Origin: Fusobacterium necrophorum subsp. necrophorum | GTDB taxonomy: Bacteria; Fusobacteriota; Fusobacteriia; Fusobacteriales; Fusobacteriaceae | Length of the DNA: 64,000 nt | Assembly (NCBI RefSeq): GCF_004006635.1 | Contig: NZ_CP034842.1 | Span: 62,001-126,000 of the forward strand | Reading direction: 5' to 3' | Shown: piece after piece, positions 1-7,828 of the stretch | Layout: the number at the start of each line of letters is the position of its first letter | Position numbering within the stretch: position 1 is the first letter of the stretch | Notes under the pieces: model-generated | What the model was told of the DNA's origin: nothing | Database searches by the model: none | The model's input: the letters and a program-made list of their open reading frames with translations, nothing else | Translations under genes and position numbers: made by a program

Positions 1-321
1 CATTCCTACACATCTTTGGAAACAAGAAGCTGTTTTTTGTCCTACCAATCTTTGCATCTTTACTTTATTTTTCAAATCTTCCGCGCTTTGGTGAATATGT
101 GCAAAACGATTGATTCTTTCTCCAGTAAGTGGAGATATGACTGTCATTAATTCCTGATATTCAGGTTGTTGAGCAAGCTCATAAGTCATTTTTACAGAAT
201 TTAAAGATGGTCGAATGATAGGATCATCCACGGGACACTCTACCCTTTTTCCAAATAAATATACTTCCATATTCATCTTTCTTAAACTTTCTTCATATTC
301 AGCTGCCGTCATCAATGCCAT
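1..321 (-). CDS. abfD: 4-hydroxybutyryl-CoA dehydratase / vinylacetyl-CoA isomerase, N-terminal part
   Basis: Partial gene: 107 codons from an ATG at 321 run off the left edge without a stop. The product begins MALMTAAEYEESLRKMNMEV and contains IRPSLNSVKMTYELAQ, the FAHIHQS block and GQKTASCFQRCVGM, which I recognise as the conserved N-terminus of AbfD. This oxygen-sensitive 4Fe-4S/FAD enzyme dehydrates 4-hydroxybutyryl-CoA to crotonyl-CoA in succinate or 4-aminobutyrate fermentation to butyrate. A Shine-Dalgarno (GGGAGTG) precedes the ATG and a sigma-54 promoter lies about 50 nt upstream, so expression should depend on the neighbouring enhancer-binding protein. Family call is confident; the rest of the protein, including most cluster ligands, is outside the window. 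Confidence 0.88.
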   Translation of the reverse strand, partial: MALMTAAEYEESLRKMNMEVYLFGKRVECPVDDPIIRPSLNSVKMTYELAQQPEYQELMTVISPLTGERINRFAHIHQSAEDLKNKVKMQRLVGQKTASCFQRCVGM

Positions 322-371
322 ACAAATCACTCCCTTAAATTATTTTATTTTGTTGCCTCTACTTAAATATA

Positions 372-387
372 AGCAATTTATATGCCA
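372..387 (-). promoter_or_regulatory. sigma-54 (-24/-12) promoter of abfD
   Basis: On the minus strand this reads TGGCAT-ATAAA-TTGCT, matching the RpoN consensus TGGCAC-N5-TTGCW with the invariant GG and GC at the correct 10-bp spacing. It lies 51 bp upstream of the abfD ATG. rpoN itself is encoded 1.6 kb away. The same hexamer pair recurs at 6334-6349 before the NhaC-type gene. Confidence 0.88.
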
Positions 388-438
388 AATTTCCTATCTC
401 GCATATTTTTATTATTTTTTAGAAACATTCTCTTATTG

Positions 439-489
439 TGTTGCTTTTTTGCATAAAAAAAGTATGCAAAGTGTTGCTTTTTTGCAACA
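439..489 (-). promoter_or_regulatory. tandem upstream activator sites for the sigma-54 activator
   Basis: Two related elements lie 33 bp (about three helical turns) apart: a near-palindrome at 439-454 (TGTTGC-T6-GCAT) and a perfect palindrome at 472-489 (TGTTGC-T6-GCAACA). They are 50-100 bp upstream of the -24/-12 promoter of abfD, the usual place for enhancer sites, and directly downstream of the gene for a PAS-type enhancer-binding protein. Binding is inferred from symmetry and position only. Confidence 0.6.
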
Positions 490-510
490 TATTTCATTTT
501 TGCATACTTT
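452..510 (-). terminator. rho-independent terminator of the enhancer-binding protein gene
   Basis: The arms AAAGTATGCAAA (499-510 read on minus) and TTTGCATACTTT (459-470 on minus) form a 12-bp stem followed on the minus strand by a T run. The loop itself holds the perfect palindrome 472-489. The hairpin starts 8 nt after the stop codon of the gene ending at 518. It therefore overlaps the proposed activator sites of abfD. Confidence 0.6.
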
Positions 511-517
511 CTATTTT

Positions 518-1909
518 TTATTTCTCTTGTAACTTTCGAGTAATGGTGCTCGGGTTGACCTCCAGCCGTTCTGCCACTTTTCTCTGAGATTTCAATTCAA
601 TCAACAATTTTTCAATGACATCTCTTTGGAACTCATTTGTCGCTTCTTTCAAACTCATTGCCAAATATTTTTCCATACATTTTTGACAATAAACCTGATT
701 TTCTTCTTCCAAAATTTCTTTTGATGCATGTAACATTTCTTTTGGTAATAAATCTTCTGTTATTTCTTCCGTTGTAGAAATCACAACCAACTGTTCAATC
801 ATATTTTTTATTTCCCGTATATTACCCGGCCAAGAATAATTTAAAAAATACTGAAACACTTCTTTTGAAATTCTCTTATTCAAACCGTATCTTTTATTTA
901 ACTGCTTCAAAAAAGTGAGAACAATGTCAATAATATCTTCTTTTCTATCTCGAATAGGAGGGATGTGTACTCTGACGACATTGATTCTGTAAAATAGGTC
1001 TTCTCTAAATTTCCCTTCTTCCACAAGTTTTCTGATACATTTATTGGAAGCCGTGATAATTCTTACATCAATAGGAATCTTCTTATTTCCTCCAACTCTG
1101 ACGACATAGGAAGTTTCCAAAACTTTCAACAATTTTACCTGCATTTCCATAGACAATTCCGAAATTTCATCCAAAAATAAAGTGGAATGGTTTGCCAATT
1201 CAAATAAACCCATTTTTCCATTTTTATCCGCCCCTGTAAAAGCTCCCCTTTCATAACCGAATAGCTCCGATTCTATTAAATTTTTAGGAATCGCTCCACA
1301 ATTTACCTCAATAAAAGCTTTCTCTTTTCGAAGACTTTTTTCATGAATGATATAAGCTAAATGTGTCTTTCCCGTTCCTGTTTCTCCTTCTAATAAAATA
1401 GAACTGTCAAATTTTGCTGTAGTTTCAATAAGCTTTAAGATATTTAACATTTCTCTATTTTTTGAAGATTCGTTTTCTCCATTCTTTTTTTTCAAAAAGT
1501 CCAATTCCGATTTATATTTTTCTGCCAATTTTTTCACATTCGAAAATTGTTGTTCCAGTCTTTCCAATTCTCGCATATCCCGTACATTGGTTACTACATA
1601 AATTATTTTTCCCTGCTTATCAAACACCGGAGTGCTTGTTACAAAAATTTCTTTTCCACTTTTCAATTTTTGATTAATACTTGCTTCACTCCTTTTTTTG
1701 ATAGCAAGCAAGGAACTGGACTCACTGTAAAATCCTTTTTTTACGAGCTCTTCCATATTTTTCCCCTGCAATTCTTTCATGGATAAGCCTGTGATATCCT
1801 CATATGCCTGATTCAAAAAAAGAGTATTTCCTTCTCCATCCGTAACATAAATGCCATCATAAGAGGATTCTACAATTTTTTTAAAAATATTTAAAATATC
1901 TTCTCCCAT
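518..1909 (-). CDS. sigma-54-dependent enhancer-binding protein with N-terminal PAS domain
   Basis: A 463-aa transcription activator of the NtrC/NifA class. Residues 1-115 form a PAS sensor domain. A coiled linker follows, then the AAA+ domain with Walker A GETGTGKT (175-182), the sigma-54-contacting loop GAFTGA (222-227), Walker B LFLDE (244-248) and a C-terminal Fis-type helix-turn-helix ending in QRKVAERLEVNPSTITRKLQ. There is no receiver domain, so the signal is probably a ligand or redox state sensed by PAS rather than phosphorylation. Start ATG has a strong SD (GGAGGGG). It lies 60 nt downstream of rpoN in the same direction and directly upstream of abfD, which carries a sigma-54 promoter. 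Inference: it activates abfD. Confidence 0.9.
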   Translation of the reverse strand: MGEDILNIFKKIVESSYDGIYVTDGEGNTLFLNQAYEDITGLSMKELQGKNMEELVKKGFYSESSSLLAIKKRSEASINQKLKSGKEIFVTSTPVFDKQGKIIYVVTNVRDMRELERLEQQFSNVKKLAEKYKSELDFLKKKNGENESSKNREMLNILKLIETTAKFDSSILLEGETGTGKTHLAYIIHEKSLRKEKAFIEVNCGAIPKNLIESELFGYERGAFTGADKNGKMGLFELANHSTLFLDEISELSMEMQVKLLKVLETSYVVRVGGNKKIPIDVRIITASNKCIRKLVEEGKFREDLFYRINVVRVHIPPIRDRKEDIIDIVLTFLKQLNKRYGLNKRISKEVFQYFLNYSWPGNIREIKNMIEQLVVISTTEEITEDLLPKEMLHASKEILEEENQVYCQKCMEKYLAMSLKEATNEFQRDVIEKLLIELKSQRKVAERLEVNPSTITRKLQEK

Positions 1910-1969
1910 ACAATTCCCCTCCCTTCTACAACAATCTACCTCCTCTATAAAATCGTGTTTAAATTCCTT

Positions 1970-3124
1970 TTATTTTTTTCTTTGAAAAGAAGAGAAGTAT
2001 CCCAACTCTTTCCGATATTTACTGACAGTTCTTCTGGAAATGTTCCATAAGAATTTTTGCCCTAAATACTTTGCTATTTCTAAATCACTATAAGGTTTTT
2101 GCTTATCTTCTCCCTCTATTAAATTTTGAATCTCTACTTTCATTTCTTCTCTTTCTCCGGAATAACAAAACAAAGATTTCACTGAAAGAATTCCCCTTTC
2201 TGTTTTTAGGTATTTATTTTGAATCGCCCGTGAAATTGTGGAAACATGAAGCTCCAATTGTTCTGCCACTTCTCTTTCATGAAGAGTTTTCAAGGCTCCC
2301 GAACCTAAGAGATAATCCTTTTGATAGTCTGTGACATATTCCAAAATATTACGTAAGGTTTCGATTCTCTTCTCAATGCATTTTCTCAATATCTGAATTC
2401 CCGGTGTTTCTTTTATCTCCGCTCGGTACAATGATTTCTGTAAGTCTTTATTTTCCTCCAATGCAATATTTCCTTCCGAATATTTCCAATAAAAATCCGG
2501 TACGATTTTTATTGTTTTTCTTACAGAAAATCCTCGAGAAGGCTTCGGATTACAAGCTTTTATTTTTTTCATAATCTGATTCAATTGCACAAGACCAATT
2601 CCTAATTTTTCAGCCAATTTCTCTTCCTGTCCCTCTGCAATATATTCCAAATGTTGTAACACTTCCCAAATAATTTCTTCCCATTCATTCTTCTTTTTCA
2701 ATTGTAAACGGATTGCTTCTTTAAAATTATGAGTCCCTACCCCTACCGGTTCTAATTCCCATAAAAATTGATAGACTTCCTCCAATTCTTTTTGGGAAAT
2801 GCCCAAATGAAGACGGAGTTCATCATCGCTCAGTTCCAAAAAACCGGCTTCATTTAAACTATGAATACAGAAAATCAGTTTCTGTCGAATGTTTTCGGAA
2901 ACCTCCAAATACATCAGTTGATTTTCCAAATATTGAAAAAAATCTTCCTCCTGAGATAAGCTTTCGAAAAAACTATCTTCTGTAGATTGACGACTTCCCT
3001 CTATTTTTCCAAGCCAAAATTTCAATACTTCATCATAGGACATGGAAAGGACAGAAAATGATAATTTCATTTCTTGTGACAACTTTAGTATTTGTTTTTG
3101 TTCTAGTTCTACACTTGTTTTCAT
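1970..3124 (-). CDS. rpoN: RNA polymerase sigma-54 factor
   Basis: 384 aa if started at the ATG at 3124, which has AGGAGAG 4 nt before it; an in-frame TTG at 3139 is less likely. Region I is present at the N-terminus (QKQILKLSQEMKLSFSVL, the glutamine/leucine-rich activator-response segment). The core-binding region and a C-terminal helix-turn-helix follow (REVAEQLELHVSTISRAIQN), and the RpoN box SRRTVSKYRKEL lies near the end. The protein is about 50-90 residues shorter than B. subtilis SigL or E. coli RpoN, mainly in the acidic region II, which is variable in this family. It is cotranscribed with the PAS activator and serves the two -24/-12 promoters found nearby. Confidence 0.95.
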   Translation of the reverse strand: MKTSVELEQKQILKLSQEMKLSFSVLSMSYDEVLKFWLGKIEGSRQSTEDSFFESLSQEEDFFQYLENQLMYLEVSENIRQKLIFCIHSLNEAGFLELSDDELRLHLGISQKELEEVYQFLWELEPVGVGTHNFKEAIRLQLKKKNEWEEIIWEVLQHLEYIAEGQEEKLAEKLGIGLVQLNQIMKKIKACNPKPSRGFSVRKTIKIVPDFYWKYSEGNIALEENKDLQKSLYRAEIKETPGIQILRKCIEKRIETLRNILEYVTDYQKDYLLGSGALKTLHEREVAEQLELHVSTISRAIQNKYLKTERGILSVKSLFCYSGEREEMKVEIQNLIEGEDKQKPYSDLEIAKYLGQKFLWNISRRTVSKYRKELGYFSSFQRKK

Positions 3125-3258
3125 CTTCTCTCCTTTCAAAAATATACAAATGAAATAGAATCTTCTAATAAAAATATCTAATACTTTAAGTATACTCCAA
3201 TTTCTTTATTTTATAAAATATTTTTTGATCTAGTGAAAATAATTTATGTTATAAAAAA

Positions 3259-3298
3259 AGCCGATTGCAGATTTTAAAAAAATCTTTTGCAATCGGCT
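3259..3298. repeat. hairpin at the left end of the IS91-like element
   Basis: Inverted repeat: AGCCGATTGCA (3259-3269) pairs perfectly with TGCAATCGGCT (3288-3298) around an AT-rich loop. It lies 55 bp upstream of the transposase start and does not serve as an obvious terminator for rpoN, which is transcribed away from it. HUH transposons commonly carry end hairpins, so this may be the left terminal structure of the element. Confidence 0.45.
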
Positions 3299-3353
3299 CT
3301 CTTTTTCTGTAAAATTTAATTGCGAAAAAAAATACAGAAAGGAGCTACTTCTT

Positions 3354-4553
3354 ATGATTAAAGAAATATTACTCTTAACTAATCTAACACATATCTTCAA
3401 TTTTATCAAGTCTTTTGTTGCGCATGAACATCTTGAATTTATCAAATTTTCTCTTGATAAATTTTTACTTTGTAGAGATATTAGCAAAGGTTTTGTTAAA
3501 TATTCTTGTAAAAAATGCGGTCACTTTCATACTTTTCCTATCTCTTGCAAATCTAAACTCTGTCCTACTTGTGGTTTCAAATATTCTTCTGTTTGGGCTT
3601 CTAATATGCAAAGAGATATTCTTAATATCCCTCATAGGCATGTTCTTTTTACCATTCCTGAAGAATTAAGAATGTTTTTTTGTTATGATCGAACTTTACT
3701 TAGAAAACTCGCTGAAGCCGTTAATGAAATTTTTAAATATCAGTTTCACAATATTAATAAAAAAACTCAAAGAAAAAAGAAAATTCCTAAATCTTCTCCT
3801 AATTACTTTACTGATACTGATATTGTTCATTATGGGCTTGTCACAATTATTCATACCTTTGGTCGTGACCTCAAATGAAATCCACACATCCATGCGCTTG
3901 TTTCGCTGGGTGGGTTTACTAAAAAACTAACTTTTAGAAAATTGGAATATTTTCATGTTAATTCTATTGCTAAACAATGGCGTTTTTTAGTACTTGATAT
4001 TGTAAAAAATGGAAACTACTCTGAAAACATTAAGAAAAAAGCGCTCAAATCAGTTAGAGAACTATACAAAAAAGATGTTCGCCTATTTTTTAATGTAGGA
4101 TCTACAGAACTTAATTCAACTGCCGGAATCATAAAGTATCTTGGAAGATATCTTGCGCGAGCTCCAATTGCAGAATATAAAATTGTTAATTTTAACGATA
4201 AAGAAGTTACTTTTTTCTATCAAGATTTAGCTGATAATAAAAATAAAAAATATCGCACAATGCCTATTGATGAATTTGTTCAACAGATTCTTATTCATCT
4301 TCCACCTAAAAACTTTAAATCTATTTCTAGATTTGGGTTTTATGCTAGGCATTTAAATTCTAAACTAAAAAAAGTTATTCTTAATTTTAAAAAGAAAAAG
4401 CAATTTGAACTTTCTTTTTATGTGAAATCTTCTTTAGAAACTTTTGATATTAATCCTTTTATTTGTCCTTTTTGTAAGATAAAGCTAAAAGTAAAAGAAT
4501 TATTTTTAACCTCCCTCTGGTCTGGGTATGAAATTCATAAAATATATCCTTAA
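3354..4553 (+). pseudogene. IS91-family HUH transposase interrupted by an in-frame TGA
   Basis: A single reading frame of 400 codons is broken only at 3876-3878 (TGA). The first part (174 aa) has the N-terminal zinc-binding block (CKKCGHFH, CKSKLCPTCG) and the HRHVLFTIP segment. After the stop the frame continues with NPHIHALVS, the HUH motif, and with YLGRYLARAPI, the tyrosine motif of IS91/IS801-type Y2 transposases. Family members have a tryptophan before NPHIH, so TGG to TGA is the simplest explanation. A good SD (AAGGAG) precedes the ATG at 3354. No other frameshift or deletion is evident, so the inactivation looks recent, or UGA might be read through at low level. Confidence 0.85.
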
Positions 4554-4557
4554 TTTT

Positions 4558-4581
4558 CTCTAATTTTATTAGAGCTTTTTT
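4558..4581 (+). terminator. hairpin with T tract after the transposase
   Basis: CTCTAAT (4558-4564) pairs with ATTAGAG (4568-4574) around a 3-nt loop, followed by C and six T. It starts 5 nt after the transposase stop codon, so it can act as a terminator and/or the right-end hairpin of the IS element. Confidence 0.6.
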
Positions 4582-4704
4582 GCATTCAACAATTTCTTAT
4601 TTTTCTATAACTTTTCTATAATTTTACTCTTAATTACAATTTATATTTCCGTAAATTCTTTTTTTTATTATTTTCCTATCTCTTTAAATTTATACTTTCC
4701 TATA

Positions 4705-4740
4705 TAATAAAAAAGAGGAAATTCCATAGAATTTCCCTCT
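4705..4740 (-). terminator. terminator of the NhaC-family gene
   Basis: Stem AGAGGGAAATTC / GAATTTCCTCT (4714-4740, one bulged base) with a 4-nt loop, followed on the minus strand by TTTTTTATT. It lies about 90 bp after the stop of the gene ending at 4829. Confidence 0.75.
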
Positions 4741-4828
4741 ACAATACAAGATTTCATTTTGTTTCATTTTTGTCTAACACCAGTTGACAAAGAATCTAAA
4801 TTTTTTATAAAAACATCTCTTATATGTC

Positions 4829-6280
4829 TTAATTGTTCTTTTCTCTAATGTTATCTAATTCCTGTAAATTTTCTACTTCAATCAGTTCTGCTCCTTTTTT
4901 TAATATCCGTTTTCGAAAAACTGCGATTCCCATATATGCCATGATAATAGATACAATTGGATTTATCAAATTTAAAAAAGCATAAGGAAAATAAGTAAAA
5001 CTTGATACTCCTAAAGTCGCAGACTGGTATGCCCCACAACCATTCCAAGGAAACATTGGAGACCACAACGATCCTCCATCTTCTAAAGTCCTAGATAAAT
5101 AATATCTTTCTAACCCCATATCATCGTATGCCTTATAATACATTCTTCCGGGAATGATATTTGCTAAATATTGATCTGTAAGCACAAAATCACAAACAAT
5201 TCCTGTCACTATTGTGGTTGCAACCAAACTTCCTACCGAATGAACATGTTTTATTACTTGCTCCAAAATTACCTCTGTGAATTTTGCTTTCTCCAGAATT
5301 CCACCAAAACAAAGAGCAAAAATAATCAAAGAGATTGTCCATAACATTCCATTTACTCCTCCTCTTGTCAAAAGCTTATCCACTATTTGTAAACCTGTGT
5401 TTCCAACATAACCATTTTGTAACACATCTAAGATAGCAACAAGAGTTGCTCCTTGAAATATAACTGCACAGATACTTCCAATAACAGTTGCTAATAATAA
5501 AGAAGGAATTGCTGGAACTTTTTTCGCAGCAGTAACTAATACAACAATAGGAGGGATTAGCAACCAAGGAGTAATTGTAAAGGTGCCAGAAAGAGCTCCT
5601 TTGATTAAACTGATATTTTCTAAATTTACAGAAGTAGTATCATAGCTTAACCCTATTACAAAATATAATAAAAGCGCAAGAACAAAACTAGGTACTGTTG
5701 TATACATCATAGATCTTACATGTAAATATAAATCTGTTTCAGCAGTAGCTGCAGCCACATTCGTACTATCCGATAGTGGGGAAACTTTATCTCCAAAATA
5801 AGCTCCTGAAATAACCATTCCAGCAGTAAGTGCTGGATTGATACCAAGTCCAGTTCCTATTCCCATCAATGCCACTCCTATTGTCCCTCCTGAAGTCCAA
5901 GCACTTCCAGTTGCGACAGAAACAATAGCACAAAGTATGCAACCCGTTGGTAAAAAAAAGGTAGGAGAAATCAATTCTAAACCATAGTAAATCATAGCTG
6001 GAACCGAACCAGCTAATACCCATGATCCAATAAGCATTCCTACAATCATCACTATAATCAATGCTTCCACTGCTCTATAGATGCTTTCAATCATTCCTTC
6101 TCTCACTTCACTCCAACTACACCCTACTCTCAATGCCATAAAACCAGCAAGAATCGTTGAAATCACAATAGGAATATGAGGATCTACTTTTAATACTAAC
6201 ATAGAATACACAATTATTAATGCCATTCCTACAATTGGTACAAGTGCTTCCCATATCTTTGGTTTTCTTTTTTTCATCAT
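4829..6280 (-). CDS. NhaC-family Na+/H+ antiporter-type transporter
   Basis: 483 aa, about a dozen hydrophobic segments from residue 12 to 465 with short polar tails. Signature regions of the NhaC/IT superfamily are visible: SVATGSAWTSGGTIGVAL, GAYFGDKVSPLSDSTNVAAA and the later LEDGGSLWSPMFPWNGCG. Members exchange Na+ for H+, or couple H+/Na+ to carboxylates and amino acids (MleN, arginine/lysine-type), so the substrate is not fixed by sequence. Strong SD (GGAGGTGGG) before ATG-ATG. It is preceded by a sigma-54 promoter and by genes for an NtrC-type regulator and a kinase with a periplasmic solute-binding domain. That context suggests induction by an extracellular nutrient and favours a nutrient-exchange role over salt homeostasis (inference). 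Confidence 0.85.
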   Translation of the reverse strand: MMKKRKPKIWEALVPIVGMALIIVYSMLVLKVDPHIPIVISTILAGFMALRVGCSWSEVREGMIESIYRAVEALIIVMIVGMLIGSWVLAGSVPAMIYYGLELISPTFFLPTGCILCAIVSVATGSAWTSGGTIGVALMGIGTGLGINPALTAGMVISGAYFGDKVSPLSDSTNVAAATAETDLYLHVRSMMYTTVPSFVLALLLYFVIGLSYDTTSVNLENISLIKGALSGTFTITPWLLIPPIVVLVTAAKKVPAIPSLLLATVIGSICAVIFQGATLVAILDVLQNGYVGNTGLQIVDKLLTRGGVNGMLWTISLIIFALCFGGILEKAKFTEVILEQVIKHVHSVGSLVATTIVTGIVCDFVLTDQYLANIIPGRMYYKAYDDMGLERYYLSRTLEDGGSLWSPMFPWNGCGAYQSATLGVSSFTYFPYAFLNLINPIVSIIMAYMGIAVFRKRILKKGAELIEVENLQELDNIREKNN

Positions 6281-6333
6281 AACTACCCACCTCCATTCTT
6301 GTTAGAAATAAAATTATTTCTTATACAAATATA

Positions 6334-6349
6334 AGCAATTATGATGCCA
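6334..6349 (-). promoter_or_regulatory. sigma-54 (-24/-12) promoter of the NhaC-family gene
   Basis: Reads TGGCAT-CATAA-TTGCT on the minus strand, the same -24 and -12 hexamers and 5-bp spacer as the abfD promoter, 54 bp upstream of the transporter ATG. The adjoining response regulator carries the GAFTGA loop needed to activate such a promoter. Confidence 0.88.
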
Positions 6350-6397
6350 ACTAAACTTTCTTTTATTTTCAATGCTTTTCTATAGTACATTTCTTCA

Positions 6398-6421
6398 TTT
6401 TGGGAAATAAACTTCCCAAAA
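6398..6421. promoter_or_regulatory. palindromic activator site upstream of the sigma-54 promoter
   Basis: Perfect inverted repeat TTTTGGGAA-N6-TTCCCAAAA, centred about 68 bp upstream of the -24/-12 promoter and 23 bp beyond the end of the response-regulator gene. Its placement fits a binding site for that regulator. The palindrome differs from the TGTTGC-type sites before abfD, consistent with a different activator. Confidence 0.6.
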
Positions 6422-6443
6422 CGAGTAATCTATTTCCTATTTT

Positions 6444-7817
6444 TTACTCACATAAAGAACTTATCCACTCTCTTAGATTATAATCTAAAATTTTATTATT
6501 TAATTGCCTTTTTGTGATATCTAATATTTTTGCAGCTTTTGTTAAATCTCCTTTACATTCTATGATAACTGATTTTATAAAATTCACTTCAAATTGATTT
6601 CTTGCTTCTTTCAATTTTTTTAAATGATTTACTGTCTCATCTGCATTTTGCAAATACATTTTGGCATCTCGAAATTGTATGGAAGAGCCTTCTGTTAGAA
6701 CCATCAAACGTTCTATTATATTTTTTAATTCTCTTATATTTCCCGGATAATGATATTTACGTAAAAAATTAAGAGTTTCTTCGTCAATAAAATCAATTTT
6801 TTTCTTTAATTCCACTTCAAATTTTTTTATAAAAAAATATATAAATGATTCGATATCTTCTGGTCTATCTCTCAATGGGGGAATTGTAATGACTATACCA
6901 TTGATTCTATAAAGAAAATCTTCTCTTACTGTTCCATTTTTAACAAAATCACAAATGTTTTTATTAGTGGCTGAAATAAGTCTAATATCGATATCAATTT
7001 TTTGACTTCCTCCCACTCTCTCTATTCTTTTCTCTTCCAATATTCTTAAAAGTTTACCTTGAGTATTTAATGATATATCTGCCATTTCATCCAAAAATAA
7101 TGTCCCATGTGTAGCCTCTTCAAATTTTCCTATTTTTTGACGAATTGCTCCTGTAAAAGCTCCTTTTTCATGCCCAAATAACTCTGATTCAAGAAGACCT
7201 TCAGAATACTCTTGACAATTTACTGGAATAAAAGGAAAGGCCTTCCTCTCACTTTTTTCATGGATATATCTAGCAATAACCTCTTTTCCGACTCCTGACT
7301 CCCCTAAAATTAAAACAGATATCTTACTTCTTGCAATTTTCTTACAAATTTCCAATATCTCTTTCATTTTTATATTTTTAGACTCCAACATAGAAATTTC
7401 TTTTATCTGGTTTTTTAAAAAATTATTTTCATTTTTTAAATTTTTCCATTCCAGAAATCTCTCAATATCCAATAACAAAGTACTAGGATCATTACTTTTT
7501 ATGAAATAATTGTATGCCCCTTTTTGTATTGATTTCACTGCTGTTTCTACTGTTCCATAAGCAGTAACAACAATGACTCCGATATCTTCATAGATTCCCT
7601 TTGACTTTATCCATTCTAATAACTCAATCCCTGTTTCATTTTTCATAATAAGATCTGTTACTACCACATCTATCTTATGCTTACGAATAATTTCTTTACT
7701 TTCCTGAATACAAGAGGCTAAAAAAACTGAATATCCTTTTTCTAGCAGTATCAAAGAAAACATTTCTCTATAATCAGTCTCGTCATCTACAATTAAAATT
7801 TTATAATCCGTTAACAA
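6444..7817 (-). CDS. NtrC/DctD-type sigma-54 response regulator
   Basis: 457 aa. Receiver domain 1-120 with acidic pocket DD at 11-12 and phospho-acceptor D55 (VVVTDLIM). AAA+ domain: Walker A GESGVGKE (172-179), GAFTGA loop (219-224), Walker B LFLDE (240-244). C-terminal Fis-type helix-turn-helix (DLTKAAKILDITKRQLNNKI). Start is TTG at 7817 with AGGAGA 5 nt before it. It follows the kinase gene by 11 nt, forming one operon, and lies just before the transporter gene with a sigma-54 promoter. Established for the family: phosphorylation drives ring assembly and ATP-dependent open-complex formation. The target is inferred from position. Confidence 0.92.
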   Translation of the reverse strand: MLTDYKILIVDDETDYREMFSLILLEKGYSVFLASCIQESKEIIRKHKIDVVVTDLIMKNETGIELLEWIKSKGIYEDIGVIVVTAYGTVETAVKSIQKGAYNYFIKSNDPSTLLLDIERFLEWKNLKNENNFLKNQIKEISMLESKNIKMKEILEICKKIARSKISVLILGESGVGKEVIARYIHEKSERKAFPFIPVNCQEYSEGLLESELFGHEKGAFTGAIRQKIGKFEEATHGTLFLDEMADISLNTQGKLLRILEEKRIERVGGSQKIDIDIRLISATNKNICDFVKNGTVREDFLYRINGIVITIPPLRDRPEDIESFIYFFIKKFEVELKKKIDFIDEETLNFLRKYHYPGNIRELKNIIERLMVLTEGSSIQFRDAKMYLQNADETVNHLKKLKEARNQFEVNFIKSVIIECKGDLTKAAKILDITKRQLNNKILDYNLREWISSLCE

Positions 7818-7828
7818 TATTCTCTCCT

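Larger units (their letters stand above)
3259..4581 (+). mobile_element. IS91-family (HUH transposase) insertion element, probably inactive
   Basis: The stretch between the hairpins at 3259-3298 and 4558-4581 contains only a transposase gene. There are no long terminal inverted repeats or clear target duplications, as expected for rolling-circle IS91-type elements. It separates rpoN from the NhaC/two-component sigma-54 block. Boundaries are my estimate from the hairpins; an alignment with other copies would be needed to place them exactly. Confidence 0.5.

Noticed and set aside
215..532. Plus-strand open frame of 105 codons
   Set aside because: It is antisense to the abfD start and its sigma-54 control region, has no SD and a composition of read-through AT-rich DNA.
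3125..3139. TTG start for RpoN at 3139
   Set aside because: The ATG at 3124 has the SD AGGAGAG at good distance; the TTG has none.
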